A stretch of DNA of 64,000 nt, taken from NCBI RefSeq assembly GCF_001594145.1, contig NZ_LVCF01000035.1, positions 248,001-312,000 on the forward strand, in the 5' to 3' direction. The position numbers were made by a program, and so were the translations under genes. Each line of letters begins with the position of its first letter. Positions within the stretch are counted from its first letter, which is position 1. Shown one piece after another: positions 26,993-36,191 of this stretch. The notes beneath the pieces are model-generated. The model worked only from the letters and a program-made list of their open reading frames with translations, did not search any database and was not told the DNA's origin. The stretch is from Branchiibius sp. NY16-3462-2. GTDB lineage: Bacteria > Actinomycetota > Actinomycetes > Actinomycetales > Dermatophilaceae.

Positions 26993-27759
26993 GCATGCCG
27001 TTCTACGTCTCGCCCGAGCAGTTGATGAAGGACCGGGCTGACTTCGCGCGCAAGGGAATTGCCCGTGGCCGGTCCGTGGTCGTCGTCGCGTACGACGGGG
27101 GAATCGCCTTCGTCGCGGAGAACCCGAGCCGCGCGCTGCACAAGATCAGCGAGATCTACGACCGGATCGCCTTCGCGGCAGTGGGTCGCTACAACGAGTT
27201 CGAGAACCTTCGGGTCGCCGGAGTGCGGTACGCCGACATGCGCGGCTACTCCTACGACCGCGCCGATGTCACCGCGCGTGGCCTGGCGAATGCCTACGCG
27301 CAGACCCTTGGCGCCGTGTTCACCCAGGAGTCCAAACCGTACGAGATCGAACTCGTCGTCGCCGAGGTCGGTCGGACCGCGGAAGCGGACCAGATCTACC
27401 GGTTGACCTACGACGGTTCGGTCAGCGACGAGCGCGGCTTCGTCGCGATGGGCGGGGCTGCCGAGCGGATCGGTACCGGTCTGGAGCAGGAGTGGAGCAG
27501 CGGGCAGGACCTGGGGTCGGTGTTGCGCCTCACCGTGCGACTGCTGGGTGGCGACGACGAGAACGGCTCCCCGCGGGTGCTCGGCGCAGACCAACTGGAG
27601 GTCGCCGTACTCGATCGGCATCGCGAGCGGCGGTTGTTCCGCCGGTTGACCGGGCCGTTGCTGGAGGCGCTGCTCAACCCCGCGGACCCGACGCACGACG
27701 TGCCCGCGACCGATGAACCCCACGCCGGCTCCCGCGACACCCTCAGCGAACCGGAGTAG
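26989..27759 (+). CDS. prcA: 20S proteasome alpha subunit PrcA
   Basis: Structural outer-ring subunit (256 aa) forming the gated entry pore. The N-terminal gate segment (MSMPFYVSPEQLMKDR) and the ARKGIARGRSVVV block are characteristic of actinobacterial PrcA. The last 20 or so residues are hydrophilic and probably disordered. Its ATG overlaps the prcB stop codon by 4 bases. A short CGGGT/ACCCG hairpin just after the stop (27763-27775) may be a weak terminator. Confidence 0.97.
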   Translation: MSMPFYVSPEQLMKDRADFARKGIARGRSVVVVAYDGGIAFVAENPSRALHKISEIYDRIAFAAVGRYNEFENLRVAGVRYADMRGYSYDRADVTARGLANAYAQTLGAVFTQESKPYEIELVVAEVGRTAEADQIYRLTYDGSVSDERGFVAMGGAAERIGTGLEQEWSSGQDLGSVLRLTVRLLGGDDENGSPRVLGADQLEVAVLDRHRERRLFRRLTGPLLEALLNPADPTHDVPATDEPHAGSRDTLSEPE

Positions 27760-27799
27760 CCACGGGTCACACCCGGCGGGGCCGCACGGCGTTTCGAGG

Positions 27800-27822
27800 C
27801 TGTCGGTGCCGCAGGGCATAAT
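27800..27822 (+). promoter_or_regulatory. PafBC/RecA-NDp-type promoter of the ABC exporter operon
   Basis: CTGTCGGTG, 8 bases, CATAAT. The upstream element matches tTGTCRgtg except the first weak base, spacing is exact, and the -10 differs from TAnnnT only at its first base. Confidence 0.45.
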
Positions 27823-27836
27823 GGCCAAGTAGTTAG

Positions 27837-27857
27837 CCAGGCAAAGAAGTTGCCCGG
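27837..27857. repeat. Small dyad in the exporter leader
   Basis: CCAGGCAA and TTGCCCGG flank 5 bases and pair at 7 of 8 positions. It lies just after the expected transcription start of the ABC exporter operon and could be an operator or a leader hairpin. Confidence 0.35.
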
Positions 27858-27911
27858 CGGCTCATCACCCTCCGCACGATCTGCTGGGGGAGAAGTGGGG
27901 GCTGCTCGCCG

Positions 27912-29723
27912 ATGCCGGATCACCAACCCGCGGTCGCACCACCGCCCGCCACGCCGCACACGTGGAGCGCTCTGGTCCGCCTCCTGCCCTACCTGCGTCC
28001 CTACCGGGCCCGCTGGATCACCATGTTCACCGCGGCGATCCTCAGCCTCGTGGCGACCATCGGAATCCCGCTGGTCACCAAAGCGGTGATCGATGGCCCG
28101 ATCGCGCACAAGGACCGGCACGGTCTGTGGGTGCTTGGCAGCGGGGCCCTGGCGTTCGGGATCCTGGAGGCGACTTTGTGGTTCGTCCGCCGGTGGCTGG
28201 TGTCCCGCGCGACGCTGGGTGCTGAGACGGGTATCCGCAAGGATCTCTACGCCCGGCTGCAGGTGCTGCCGATGTCCTTCCACAGCCAGTGGCAGTCCGG
28301 GCAGTTGCTGTCGCGGATGATGAATGACCTGGCCACGGTGCGCCGACTGCTCGGCTTCGGGTTCACCTTCCTGGTGCTCAACGTCATCCAGATCATCGTG
28401 GTCAGCGGCATCCTGTTGGCGATGTACTGGCCGCTCGGGGTCCTGGTCATTGTCAGCGTCGTGCCCATCGTGGCCGTCATCTGGCACTTCCAACGCGAGT
28501 TCATCCGGCTGTCACGGGCCGCGCAGGACCAGGCCGGCCACGTGGCCACCACCGTCGAGGAAGCAGCACTCGGCAACCGGGTGATCAAGTCCTTCGGCCG
28601 CGAGGAGCACATCTTCGAACGCTTCGACGACCGCGCTACGGAGCTCTACGGCATCCAGTTGGAGAAGGTGAAGCTCCAGGCGAAGTTCTGGACGCTGCTG
28701 GAGGTCATTCCCACCCTCAGCCTGATCGCGGTGCTCGGTCTTGGCGCGGCGGCCGCCGGTCAGCACCGGCTGACGCTGGGCACCCTGGTCGCCTTCATCA
28801 CCCTGATGCTGTCCCTGGTGTGGCCGATCTCCTCGCTGGGCTTCCTGCTGTCGATGGCGCAGGAGGCGATGACCGCCTCGACCCGCATCGTGGAGATCTT
28901 CGATGCCCCGATGGACATCACCGACGGCACCTCAGGTCACCAACCGCGCACCGGACATCTGGAACTGGTCGATATCGGCTTCCGCTTCGACGACACACCA
29001 CCGGATGGGGAATGGGCCTTGCGGCACGTCAATCTCGACGTGGCGCCAGGGGAGACAGTTGCCCTGGTGGGTTCGACCGGATCAGGGAAATCCATTCTCA
29101 CAGCGTTGATTCCGCGGCTGCACGACGTCAGTGAGGGTTCGATCCGCATCGACGGCGTGGACATCCGCGAGATGAGTCTGCCCGACCTGCGCAGCACGGT
29201 GGCGACTGCGTTCGAGGACCCCACGTTGTTCTCGATGTCGGTGCTGGAGAACCTCACCCTGGGTAATCCGGGGGCCGATCCGGACCATGTCCAGGAGGCC
29301 ATCGAGGTGGCCCAGGCACACTTCGTGCACGACCTGCCCTACGGCCTGGACACCCGCATCGGCGAACAGGGGATGAGCCTGTCCGGCGGGCAGCGCCAGC
29401 GACTGTCCCTGGCCCGCGCCGTCCTGACCCGACCCCGGGTGCTGGTGCTGGATGACACGTTGTCCGCACTCGACGTACACACCGAGGCCAAGGTGGAGGA
29501 GGCGCTGGGCCGGGTGCTGCACGACGTCACCGGCATCGTGGTCGCCCACCGGGCCTCCACCGTGCTGTTGGCGGACAAGGTCGCCCTGCTCGAACGAGGC
29601 ACCATCACCCACGTAGGCACGCACAGCGAGTTGCTCGCGAACGTTCCGGCCTACCGGTATCTGCTCAGCGCGGAGATGGACCAGGACGAAGATCGCGAAG
29701 AGTTCGCGGAGGTGTTGTCGTGA
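27912..29723 (+). CDS. ABC exporter subunit 1, membrane-fused ATPase with degenerate site
   Basis: A 603-aa half-transporter with six transmembrane helices (residues about 30-320) and a C-terminal nucleotide-binding domain: Walker A GSTGSGKS (about 387-394), signature LSGGQRQR, Walker B LVLDD with Asp515 where the catalytic Glu is expected, then the H-loop in VVAHRAST. The Glu-to-Asp change is the mark of the degenerate subunit in heterodimeric exporters such as TM287/288, BmrCD and TmrAB. It overlaps the partner gene by 4 bases. Substrate unknown; drugs or lipids are typical. Confidence 0.92.
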   Translation: MPDHQPAVAPPPATPHTWSALVRLLPYLRPYRARWITMFTAAILSLVATIGIPLVTKAVIDGPIAHKDRHGLWVLGSGALAFGILEATLWFVRRWLVSRATLGAETGIRKDLYARLQVLPMSFHSQWQSGQLLSRMMNDLATVRRLLGFGFTFLVLNVIQIIVVSGILLAMYWPLGVLVIVSVVPIVAVIWHFQREFIRLSRAAQDQAGHVATTVEEAALGNRVIKSFGREEHIFERFDDRATELYGIQLEKVKLQAKFWTLLEVIPTLSLIAVLGLGAAAAGQHRLTLGTLVAFITLMLSLVWPISSLGFLLSMAQEAMTASTRIVEIFDAPMDITDGTSGHQPRTGHLELVDIGFRFDDTPPDGEWALRHVNLDVAPGETVALVGSTGSGKSILTALIPRLHDVSEGSIRIDGVDIREMSLPDLRSTVATAFEDPTLFSMSVLENLTLGNPGADPDHVQEAIEVAQAHFVHDLPYGLDTRIGEQGMSLSGGQRQRLSLARAVLTRPRVLVLDDTLSALDVHTEAKVEEALGRVLHDVTGIVVAHRASTVLLADKVALLERGTITHVGTHSELLANVPAYRYLLSAEMDQDEDREEFAEVLS

Positions 29724-31567
29724 CGACGACCGCGAGCGACGCGCCCGCCACCGATCCGAGCTGGCGCGGACGCTTCGAGGAGCGCCCCGACCAGACCCCG
29801 ATCGACGAGAGCATTCCCCGCGGGCGTGAAGCGCGCGAACTGCTGTGGTCGCTACTACGGCCCTACCGGTGGATGATCCTGGTCCTCGCGCTGGTCGTGG
29901 TCGTGGAGAACGCCGCCCGGTTGTCGGTGCCGATCCTGGTCCAGCGCGGCATCGACCATGGCGTGCCGCCCCTGCTGCGGGACGGCAGCGCCGGGCCGCT
30001 GCTGCAGGTCGTGGTCGCGCTGTGCGTCGTCGTGACGATCCAGGCGATCACCCGGATGTTCTTCCTGCGGCGCTCGGGATTCATCGGCCAGAACGCGCTG
30101 CTCGACCTGCGCCGTCGGGTCTTCCGGCACTTCCAGGCGCTCGACGTCGCCTTCCACGACCGCTACACCTCCGGCCGGGTGGTGTCCCGCTCGACCAATG
30201 ACGTCGAAGCCATCCAGGAGATGCTGGAGAACGGCTTCGATGGGTTGATCACCGCGGTGCTCACCCTCTTCGGCACCGCCGCACTGCTGATCGTGCTGGA
30301 CGTGAAGCTGGGTCTGATGTGCCTGATCAGCTTCCCGTTCCTGGTCGTGCTCGCAATGTGGTTCCGCCGTGAGTCCGCGATTACCTACCGTGGCGTGCGG
30401 GAGAACGCGGCCCTGGTCATCGTGCAGTTCGTCGAAACCATGACCGGGATCCAGGCGGTGCAGGCCTACCGTCGCCAGGCCCGCAACCAGGAGATCTTCG
30501 ACGACGTCGCCGACCGCTACCGGGTGGTGAACGAGCGCACCTTCCGCCTGGTCGCCATCTTCATGCCGGCGGTCAAACTGGTCGGCAACCTCACCACCGG
30601 AATGGTGCTGCTCTACGGCGGTTACCGGGTGCTCGAGGGCGACATGACCATCGGTGTCCTGACCGCGTTCCTGCTCTACCTGCGGATGTTCTTCGAACCC
30701 ATGCAGGAGATCACGCAGTTCTACAACACCTTCCAGTCCGCGTCGTCGGCGCTGGAGAAGCTGGCCGGTGTGCTCGCCGAGGTGCCCGCCATCCAGAACC
30801 CCGCGGAGCCGGTCCGGCCCGAAAAGGTCCGCGGCGCAGTTGATTTCGACCACGTGAAGTTCGAGTACGTCGAGGGGCGGCCGGTCCTGCCCGGCCTGGA
30901 GCTGCACATCCCGGCCGGCCAGACCGTCGCTCTGGTGGGCACCACTGGTGCGGGCAAGACCACCATCGCCAAACTCATGGCCCGCTTCTATGACCCCACC
31001 GATGGCACCGTCCGGCTCGACGGTGTGGATCTGCGGGATATGGCGCAGGAAGAACTGCGCCAGCACGTGGTGATGGTGACCCAGGAGAACTTCCAGTTCG
31101 AGGGCAGCATCGCCGACAACATCCGGTTCGGGCGACCCGGAGCCAGCGATGAGCAGGTGCGCGCTGCCGCCGAGGCGGTCGGCGCCGATCGCTTCATCAA
31201 CGAACTACCGGAGGGTTACAACACCAACGTGGCCAAACGGGGTGGGCGCCTGTCCGCCGGTCAGCGGCAACTGGTGGCGTTCGCGCGCGCCTTCCTCGCC
31301 GACCCCGCTGTGTTGATCCTGGACGAAGCCACCTCCTCCCTGGACATCCCCAGCGAACGGCTCGTGCAACGCGCGCTGGAGACCGTCCTGGCCGATCGGA
31401 CGGCGCTGATCATCGCCCACCGGCTCTCGACCGTCGAGGTCGCCGACCGGGTCCTGGTGCTCGAGCACGGCCGGATCCTGCAGGACGGGTCCCCGGCCCA
31501 GTTGGTCGCCAGCGGTGAGGGGGAGTACGCCGCGCTGCACGATGCATGGGTATCCTCGCTGGCCTGA
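29720..31567 (+). CDS. ABC exporter subunit 2, membrane-fused ATPase with canonical Walker B
   Basis: A 615-aa half-transporter, the partner of the preceding protein. The membrane domain is at about residues 50-345. Nucleotide-binding domain: Walker A GTTGAGKT, signature LSAGQRQL (a deviation from LSGGQ), Walker B LILDEAT with Glu536 intact, H-loop IIAHRLST. Its deviant signature pairs with the Asp-type Walker B of subunit 1 to give one degenerate and one active ATP site. The stop codon overlaps the following yigZ-type start (TGATG). Confidence 0.92.
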   Translation: MTTTASDAPATDPSWRGRFEERPDQTPIDESIPRGREARELLWSLLRPYRWMILVLALVVVVENAARLSVPILVQRGIDHGVPPLLRDGSAGPLLQVVVALCVVVTIQAITRMFFLRRSGFIGQNALLDLRRRVFRHFQALDVAFHDRYTSGRVVSRSTNDVEAIQEMLENGFDGLITAVLTLFGTAALLIVLDVKLGLMCLISFPFLVVLAMWFRRESAITYRGVRENAALVIVQFVETMTGIQAVQAYRRQARNQEIFDDVADRYRVVNERTFRLVAIFMPAVKLVGNLTTGMVLLYGGYRVLEGDMTIGVLTAFLLYLRMFFEPMQEITQFYNTFQSASSALEKLAGVLAEVPAIQNPAEPVRPEKVRGAVDFDHVKFEYVEGRPVLPGLELHIPAGQTVALVGTTGAGKTTIAKLMARFYDPTDGTVRLDGVDLRDMAQEELRQHVVMVTQENFQFEGSIADNIRFGRPGASDEQVRAAAEAVGADRFINELPEGYNTNVAKRGGRLSAGQRQLVAFARAFLADPAVLILDEATSSLDIPSERLVQRALETVLADRTALIIAHRLSTVEVADRVLVLEHGRILQDGSPAQLVASGEGEYAALHDAWVSSLA

Positions 31568-32220
31568 TGGCCGGCTACCTGACCCTTCCGGCGGGGCGTG
31601 ACCTCACCGCCGAGACCGAGGTACGCCGCTCGCGGTTCCTCGCGCAGGTCACCCGGGTGGGGGACGAGTCGGGCGCCCGGGCAGTCATCGCCAGCCGCCG
31701 CTCGGCGTACCCGGATGCGCGGCACCATTGCAGCGCGTTCGTCCTCGGGCCCGATCCGCGCACCGAGCGCAGCAACGACGACGGGGAACCCTCCGGCACC
31801 GCCGGCGCACCCATGCTGCAGGTGCTGCGCAGCGCCGGGCTGTCAGACGTCGTCGCCGTGGTCACGCGGTACTTCGGCGGCACGCTGCTCGGCACCGGTG
31901 GACTCGCCCGCGCGTACGCCGACGCGGTGCAGGCCGCCCTGGACGGCGATGGTCAGCGGGTGCGCCGCGAGCCGGTGGAACTCTTCGACCTGGCGGTGCC
32001 GCACGCGGAGGCCGGTCGGGTCGAGGCGGGACTTCGTGCGGCGGCGCTGGACCGGCCGGATCTGCAGGTGCTGGGCACCAGTTATCGCGACGACGCGGTC
32101 CTGCACCTGGCCGCCGGTCCGATCAGCGCTCGGCACCTGCCGGAACTAATCGCCGGGCTCACCGCCGGCGCACACGCAGCGGTGCCGACCGGCCGGGACT
32201 GGATCGACGTACCGGTGTGA
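31567..32220 (+). CDS. YigZ/IMPACT family protein
   Basis: A 217-aa protein of the UPF0029/IMPACT family. The conserved block is SNDDGEPSGTAGAPML...VVAVVTRYFGGTLLGTGGLARAY (about residues 72-120), followed by a C-terminal ferredoxin-like domain. Bacterial members are uncharacterised; the eukaryotic homologue IMPACT acts in translation stress signalling. ATG 31567 overlaps the ABC subunit 2 stop by one base, so it is coupled to the exporter operon. Confidence 0.85.
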   Translation: MAGYLTLPAGRDLTAETEVRRSRFLAQVTRVGDESGARAVIASRRSAYPDARHHCSAFVLGPDPRTERSNDDGEPSGTAGAPMLQVLRSAGLSDVVAVVTRYFGGTLLGTGGLARAYADAVQAALDGDGQRVRREPVELFDLAVPHAEAGRVEAGLRAAALDRPDLQVLGTSYRDDAVLHLAAGPISARHLPELIAGLTAGAHAAVPTGRDWIDVPV

Positions 32221-33204
32221 TCACGCGACCGCGGCGCTGATCAGCTCACGTTCGTCATCGGGGGACAGGCCGGCGCGGCGGACGCGCCCCGGCCCGGTCC
32301 GCAGTTCCCAGGCCAGCTCGTCGGTGACGGTCTGCTCCAACGGCCGGGTAGTCAGGCCCGCTTCGACGGCCCGCTCACAGCGCCGCCCGAGCATGCCGGC
32401 GTACTCCTGCGGTAGCCAGATCGGCAGTGACCGTGGCCCGGACCAGGGGTTGACGTCGTGCGCTTCGAGCCACCCGGGTGCGGCAGGAACGACCGGGCCG
32501 GAGTGTCCGACGACCGATCGGACGCTCGCCAGATACTCCGCGAACGGGATGGACTGACCGGCCGCGTCGAAGATGCCGGAGGTCGCAGCGTCGGCCGCCG
32601 CGACCAGCCAGTCCGCCAGGTCACGCACGTCGATCCACTGCACCGGTTGGTCCGGCGCATCGGGGACCAGCACGGCACCGTCGTCGGTGGCGGGATGGGC
32701 GAACCGCAGCGGCCAGTAGCCCGTGCGGTCGGTGCTGTCACCGGGACCGGCGATCAGTCCGCTGCGAGCGATGAAACAACGGTCGGCACCCAGCCGCCCG
32801 CGAACCAGCTCCTCGCAGCGGACTTTCGCCTCGCCGTACTGCTCATCGGTGTAGTCACCCACCGACGCGGGCAGCAGCGCGGCGTGTTCGTCGGTAGCCG
32901 GGTGGGATTGATCGGCGTACACCGAACACGACGACACGAACAGCCAATGACCCACCTGATCGCTGAGCGCGTCGAGCGCAGTCGTGACCAGTGCGGGATC
33001 GCGGGCCACGTCGATGACGGCATCGAACCGGCCCTGCGGATAGGCCTCGACCCGGGCGCGGTCGCCGCGGACGAACCGGACACCGGGCGGCGGTGGCCCC
33101 GACTGACCACGGGCCATGACCGTCACCGTGTGGCCGTGATCGACGGCGGTGCGCACCACCTGTGAGCCGAGCCACGCCGTACCGCCCAACACCAACAGGT
33201 CCAT
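32221..33204 (-). CDS. NAD-dependent epimerase/dehydratase-like protein
   Basis: A 327-aa Rossmann-fold protein of the extended SDR group. The nucleotide-binding motif is LVLGGTAWLGSQVV at residues 3-16 (GGTxxLG form). A typical SDR YxxxK is replaced by YGEAK within DYTDEQYGEAKVRCE (about 142-156), which keeps Tyr and Lys. Related actinobacterial proteins are annotated as reductases or epimerases without known substrate. ATG 33204 begins right at the Rossmann strand. It is divergent from pafA. Confidence 0.8.
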   Translation of the reverse strand: MDLLVLGGTAWLGSQVVRTAVDHGHTVTVMARGQSGPPPPGVRFVRGDRARVEAYPQGRFDAVIDVARDPALVTTALDALSDQVGHWLFVSSCSVYADQSHPATDEHAALLPASVGDYTDEQYGEAKVRCEELVRGRLGADRCFIARSGLIAGPGDSTDRTGYWPLRFAHPATDDGAVLVPDAPDQPVQWIDVRDLADWLVAAADAATSGIFDAAGQSIPFAEYLASVRSVVGHSGPVVPAAPGWLEAHDVNPWSGPRSLPIWLPQEYAGMLGRRCERAVEAGLTTRPLEQTVTDELAWELRTGPGRVRRAGLSPDDERELISAAVA

Positions 33205-33240
33205 CCCGCCAGCCAACCAGGCAGGAGGGCCCTGCGCGAC

Positions 33241-33246
33241 TACTGT
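33241..33246 (+). promoter_or_regulatory. -10 box for leaderless pafA mRNA
   Basis: TACTGT ends 6 bases before the ATG at 33253. Confidence 0.5.
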
Positions 33247-33252
33247 TGGTGC

Positions 33253-34614
33253 ATGGACCGTCGGATCTTCGGGATCGAGAACGAGTACGGCGTGACGTGC
33301 ACCTTCGAGGGGCAGCGTCGGCTCACGCCGGACGAGGTCGCGCGCTATCTCTTCCGCAAGGTCGTCTCCTGGGGGCGGTCGAGCAACGTCTTCCTGTCCA
33401 ACGGTTCGCGGCTCTACCTGGACGTGGGCAGCCACCCCGAGTACGCAACGCCCGAATGTGATGACGTGCGCGAAGCGGTCATCCACGACAAGGCCGGTGA
33501 GCGCATCGTCGAGGGCCTGGTCGAGGACGCGCAGTTGCGCCTCGCCGAGGAAGGTATCGAGGGGCAGATCTACGTCTTCAAGAACAACACCGACTCGGCG
33601 GGCAACTCCTACGGCTGCCACGAGAACTACCTGGTGGGCCGCCAGGGGGAGTTCCAGCGGATCTCCGACCACCTGATCCCGTTCCTGGTGAGCCGTCAGA
33701 TCACCTGTGGCGCAGGCAAGATCGCATTGCTGGGCCACCGCCCGACGTACTGCGTCAGCCAACGTGCCGACCACATCTGGGAAGGCGTGTCGAGCGCCAC
33801 GACGCGGTCACGGCCGATCATCAACACCCGCGACGAACCGCACGCGGACGCCGAACGCTATCGCCGGCTGCACGTCATCGTGGGTGACAGCAACATGAGC
33901 GAGACCACGACGATGCTCAAACTGGGTTCGGCGGACCTCGTGCTGCGGATGATCGAGGAAGGCGTTGCGCTGCGCGACCTCAGCCTGGAGAACCCGATCC
34001 GCGCGATCCGCGACATCAGCCATGACATCACCGGTCGCACCGAGGTCCGGCTGGCCAACGGCAAGGAGATGTCGGCGCTGCAGATCCAGGGTGAGTACTT
34101 CGAGCGCGCCAAGGCGTTCGTGGACCAGCACGGGCTGGTCGACGCCCAGACCAAACGGGTCATGGACCTGTGGGAACGCACCCTGCACGCCGTCGACACC
34201 GGGGATCTGAGCCTGGTCGACACCGAGATCGACTGGGTCATCAAGCACACCTTGCTGGACAGGTACTCCACCAAGCACGGGTTGTCGCTGGACGATCCGC
34301 GCATGTTGCAACTGGACCTGACCTATCACGACATCAACCGCCGCCGCGGACTGTTCTACCTGCTGCAGCGCAGCGGGCGGGCGGCCCGGGTCAGCACCGA
34401 CGTCGAGGTGTTCGAGGCCAAGACGCGACCGCCCCAGACCACCCGGGCCAAGCTGCGCGGGGACTTCATCCGCGCTGCGCAGGCCGGTCGGCGCGACTTC
34501 ACTGTCGACTGGGTGCACCTGAAGCTGAACGACCAGGCGCAGCGCACGGTCCTGGTCAAGGATCCGTTCGTCGCGGTGGACGCCCGGGTGCAGCGCCTGA
34601 TCGACGGGATGTGA
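33253..34614 (+). CDS. pafA: Pup-protein ligase PafA
   Basis: Ligates the C-terminal glutamate of deamidated Pup to substrate lysines using ATP. The 453-aa protein shares the Dop fold: RRIFGIENEYGV (residues 3-14) holds the metal-binding glutamate and NGSRLYLDVGSHPEYATPE (about 50-68) the catalytic aspartate. It lacks the Dop loop, as expected. Separated from the pup-prcBA operon by the ABC/yigZ/epimerase genes, it has its own leaderless promoter. Confidence 0.97.
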   Translation: MDRRIFGIENEYGVTCTFEGQRRLTPDEVARYLFRKVVSWGRSSNVFLSNGSRLYLDVGSHPEYATPECDDVREAVIHDKAGERIVEGLVEDAQLRLAEEGIEGQIYVFKNNTDSAGNSYGCHENYLVGRQGEFQRISDHLIPFLVSRQITCGAGKIALLGHRPTYCVSQRADHIWEGVSSATTRSRPIINTRDEPHADAERYRRLHVIVGDSNMSETTTMLKLGSADLVLRMIEEGVALRDLSLENPIRAIRDISHDITGRTEVRLANGKEMSALQIQGEYFERAKAFVDQHGLVDAQTKRVMDLWERTLHAVDTGDLSLVDTEIDWVIKHTLLDRYSTKHGLSLDDPRMLQLDLTYHDINRRRGLFYLLQRSGRAARVSTDVEVFEAKTRPPQTTRAKLRGDFIRAAQAGRRDFTVDWVHLKLNDQAQRTVLVKDPFVAVDARVQRLIDGM

Positions 34615-34635
34615 AGCGCTCCTAACTCGCCGGGT

Positions 34636-34641
34636 TATGGT
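34636..34641 (+). promoter_or_regulatory. Possible -10 box of the FKBP lipoprotein gene
   Basis: TATGGT, giving a leader of about 33 bases that contains the TTGAGG ribosome binding site at 34666-34671, which decides the GTG start at 34681. Confidence 0.35.
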
Positions 34642-34680
34642 GAGCCGACCATTCCCCGTTCAACATTGAGGTTTGCATTC

Positions 34681-35703
34681 GTGCGCCGCACTCTGCGCCT
34701 GGCCGCCGCCGGCACCCTGCCCCTGCTCCTGCTCACCGCCTGCGGGAGCGACAGTTCCACCTCGTCGGCAAGCGGTTCCAAGGCCTCTTCGACCGCGACC
34801 TGCACGGCGCCGCCGACCGCGTCCGCCGCTGAGGTGTCCAGCCTGTCGACGGTCACCGTCGACGCGAAGGACGCCAAGAAGCCGGCCGTGACACTGGCCA
34901 AGAAGCCGTTCAAGGTGGCCAAGACCGAGACCAACGTCATCAAAGCCGGCACCGGTGCGACCCTGACCAACAAGGACCTGGCAACGGTCAACTACACCCT
35001 GGTCAACGGCACCTCCGGCAAGGAAGCCGCCAACACCTTCGCCACCAAGCCCGTGGTCTTCGACCTGACCGACACCACCTTGGTGAAGGGGTTGTCCAAG
35101 GCTCTGATCGGTCAGAAGGTCGGCAGCACGCTGACGATCGCCGTACCCCCGGCTGAGGCGTTCGGCTGCGACGGTCAGAAGAGCCTGGGCATCACCGAGA
35201 ACGACACGATGGTCTTCTACATGGACGTCATCAGCGCCACGCAGCCGCTGACTGAGGCGACCGGCACCCCGGTGGCCCCGAAGGCAGGTCTGCCCACCGT
35301 GAGCGTCCCTGCCGGAAAGGGCAAGGAAGCCACGATCACCATGCCCAACGCCAACCCGCCCAAGACGCTGGTCAGCCAGGATCTGATCACCGGCAAGGGT
35401 GCCAAGGTGGCCGAGGGTGACACGGTCATGGTCAGCTACACCGGCGTGATCTGGGCCAACGGCAAGAAGGGCACCGCGTTCGACTCGACCGCCAAGCAGG
35501 GTGGACAGCCGACGACCTTCCAGCTGGTCCCCGGTCAGCTGATCAGTGGCTGGGTCAAGGGTCTGGAAGGTAAGACCGTCGGCAGCCGCGTGCTGCTGGT
35601 CGTGCCCCCGGCCGACGGCTACGGCACCGCCGGCAACACGCAGGCCAGCATCAAGGGCACCGACACCCTGGTGTTCGTGGTCGACATCCTCGCGATCACC
35701 TGA
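34681..35703 (+). CDS. Double-domain FKBP-type peptidyl-prolyl isomerase lipoprotein
   Basis: A 340-aa exported protein. The signal peptide ends at lipobox LTAC (Cys20), so it should be anchored on the outer face of the membrane. A Ser/Thr/Ala-rich linker is followed by a first, diverged FKBP domain (about residues 95-185) and a second, more typical FKBP domain (about 235-340; VMVSYTGVIWANGKKGTAFDS...LVPGQLISGWVKGLEGKTVGSRVLLVVPP). It probably aids folding of secreted proteins. A cytosolic FKBP gene follows. Confidence 0.88.
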   Translation: MRRTLRLAAAGTLPLLLLTACGSDSSTSSASGSKASSTATCTAPPTASAAEVSSLSTVTVDAKDAKKPAVTLAKKPFKVAKTETNVIKAGTGATLTNKDLATVNYTLVNGTSGKEAANTFATKPVVFDLTDTTLVKGLSKALIGQKVGSTLTIAVPPAEAFGCDGQKSLGITENDTMVFYMDVISATQPLTEATGTPVAPKAGLPTVSVPAGKGKEATITMPNANPPKTLVSQDLITGKGAKVAEGDTVMVSYTGVIWANGKKGTAFDSTAKQGGQPTTFQLVPGQLISGWVKGLEGKTVGSRVLLVVPPADGYGTAGNTQASIKGTDTLVFVVDILAIT

Positions 35704-35763
35704 GCCGTCCCCTGAGGCATCACCTGAGCCTGAGCCCACCCGTCACCACGTAAGGAGTAACGC

Positions 35764-36180
35764 ATGGCCCACGACCCGAACGTCAAACCGGAGATCGACT
35801 TCCCCGGGGACGAGCCGCCGACCGATCTGGTCATCGAGGACATCACCGTCGGTGACGGCCGCGAAGCACAGGCCGGCGACACGATCCAGGCGCACTACGT
35901 CGGTGTCGCCTGGTCCACCGGTGAGGAGTTCGACTCCTCCTGGAACAGGGGCGCGCCGCTGCGCTTCCAGGTGGGCGTCGGTCAGGTCATCCAGGGCTGG
36001 GACACCGGCATCCTGGGGATGAAGGTGGGCGGGCGGCGCAAGCTGACCATCCCTGCCGACCTGGCGTACGGCGATCGCGGGGCTGGCAACGCCATCGGCC
36101 CGGGCGAGACCCTGATCTTCGTGGTCGACCTGGTCAGCGCCGACAAGCCCGGTGCGGGATCGGCCTTCGGTCTGCGCTGA
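35764..36180 (+). CDS. FKBP-type peptidyl-prolyl cis-trans isomerase
   Basis: A 138-aa single-domain cytosolic FKBP. It has the standard active-site blocks: AHYVGVAWSTGEEFDSSW, FQVGVGQVIQGWDTGILGMKVGGRRKLTIPADLAYG and GPGETLIFVVDLV. No signal peptide. A ribosome binding site (AAGGAG) lies 8 bases before ATG 35764. Pairing of a lipoprotein FKBP and a cytosolic FKBP downstream of pafA recurs in related actinobacteria. Confidence 0.92.
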   Translation: MAHDPNVKPEIDFPGDEPPTDLVIEDITVGDGREAQAGDTIQAHYVGVAWSTGEEFDSSWNRGAPLRFQVGVGQVIQGWDTGILGMKVGGRRKLTIPADLAYGDRGAGNAIGPGETLIFVVDLVSADKPGAGSAFGLR

Positions 36181-36191
36181 GCCTCAGCACT

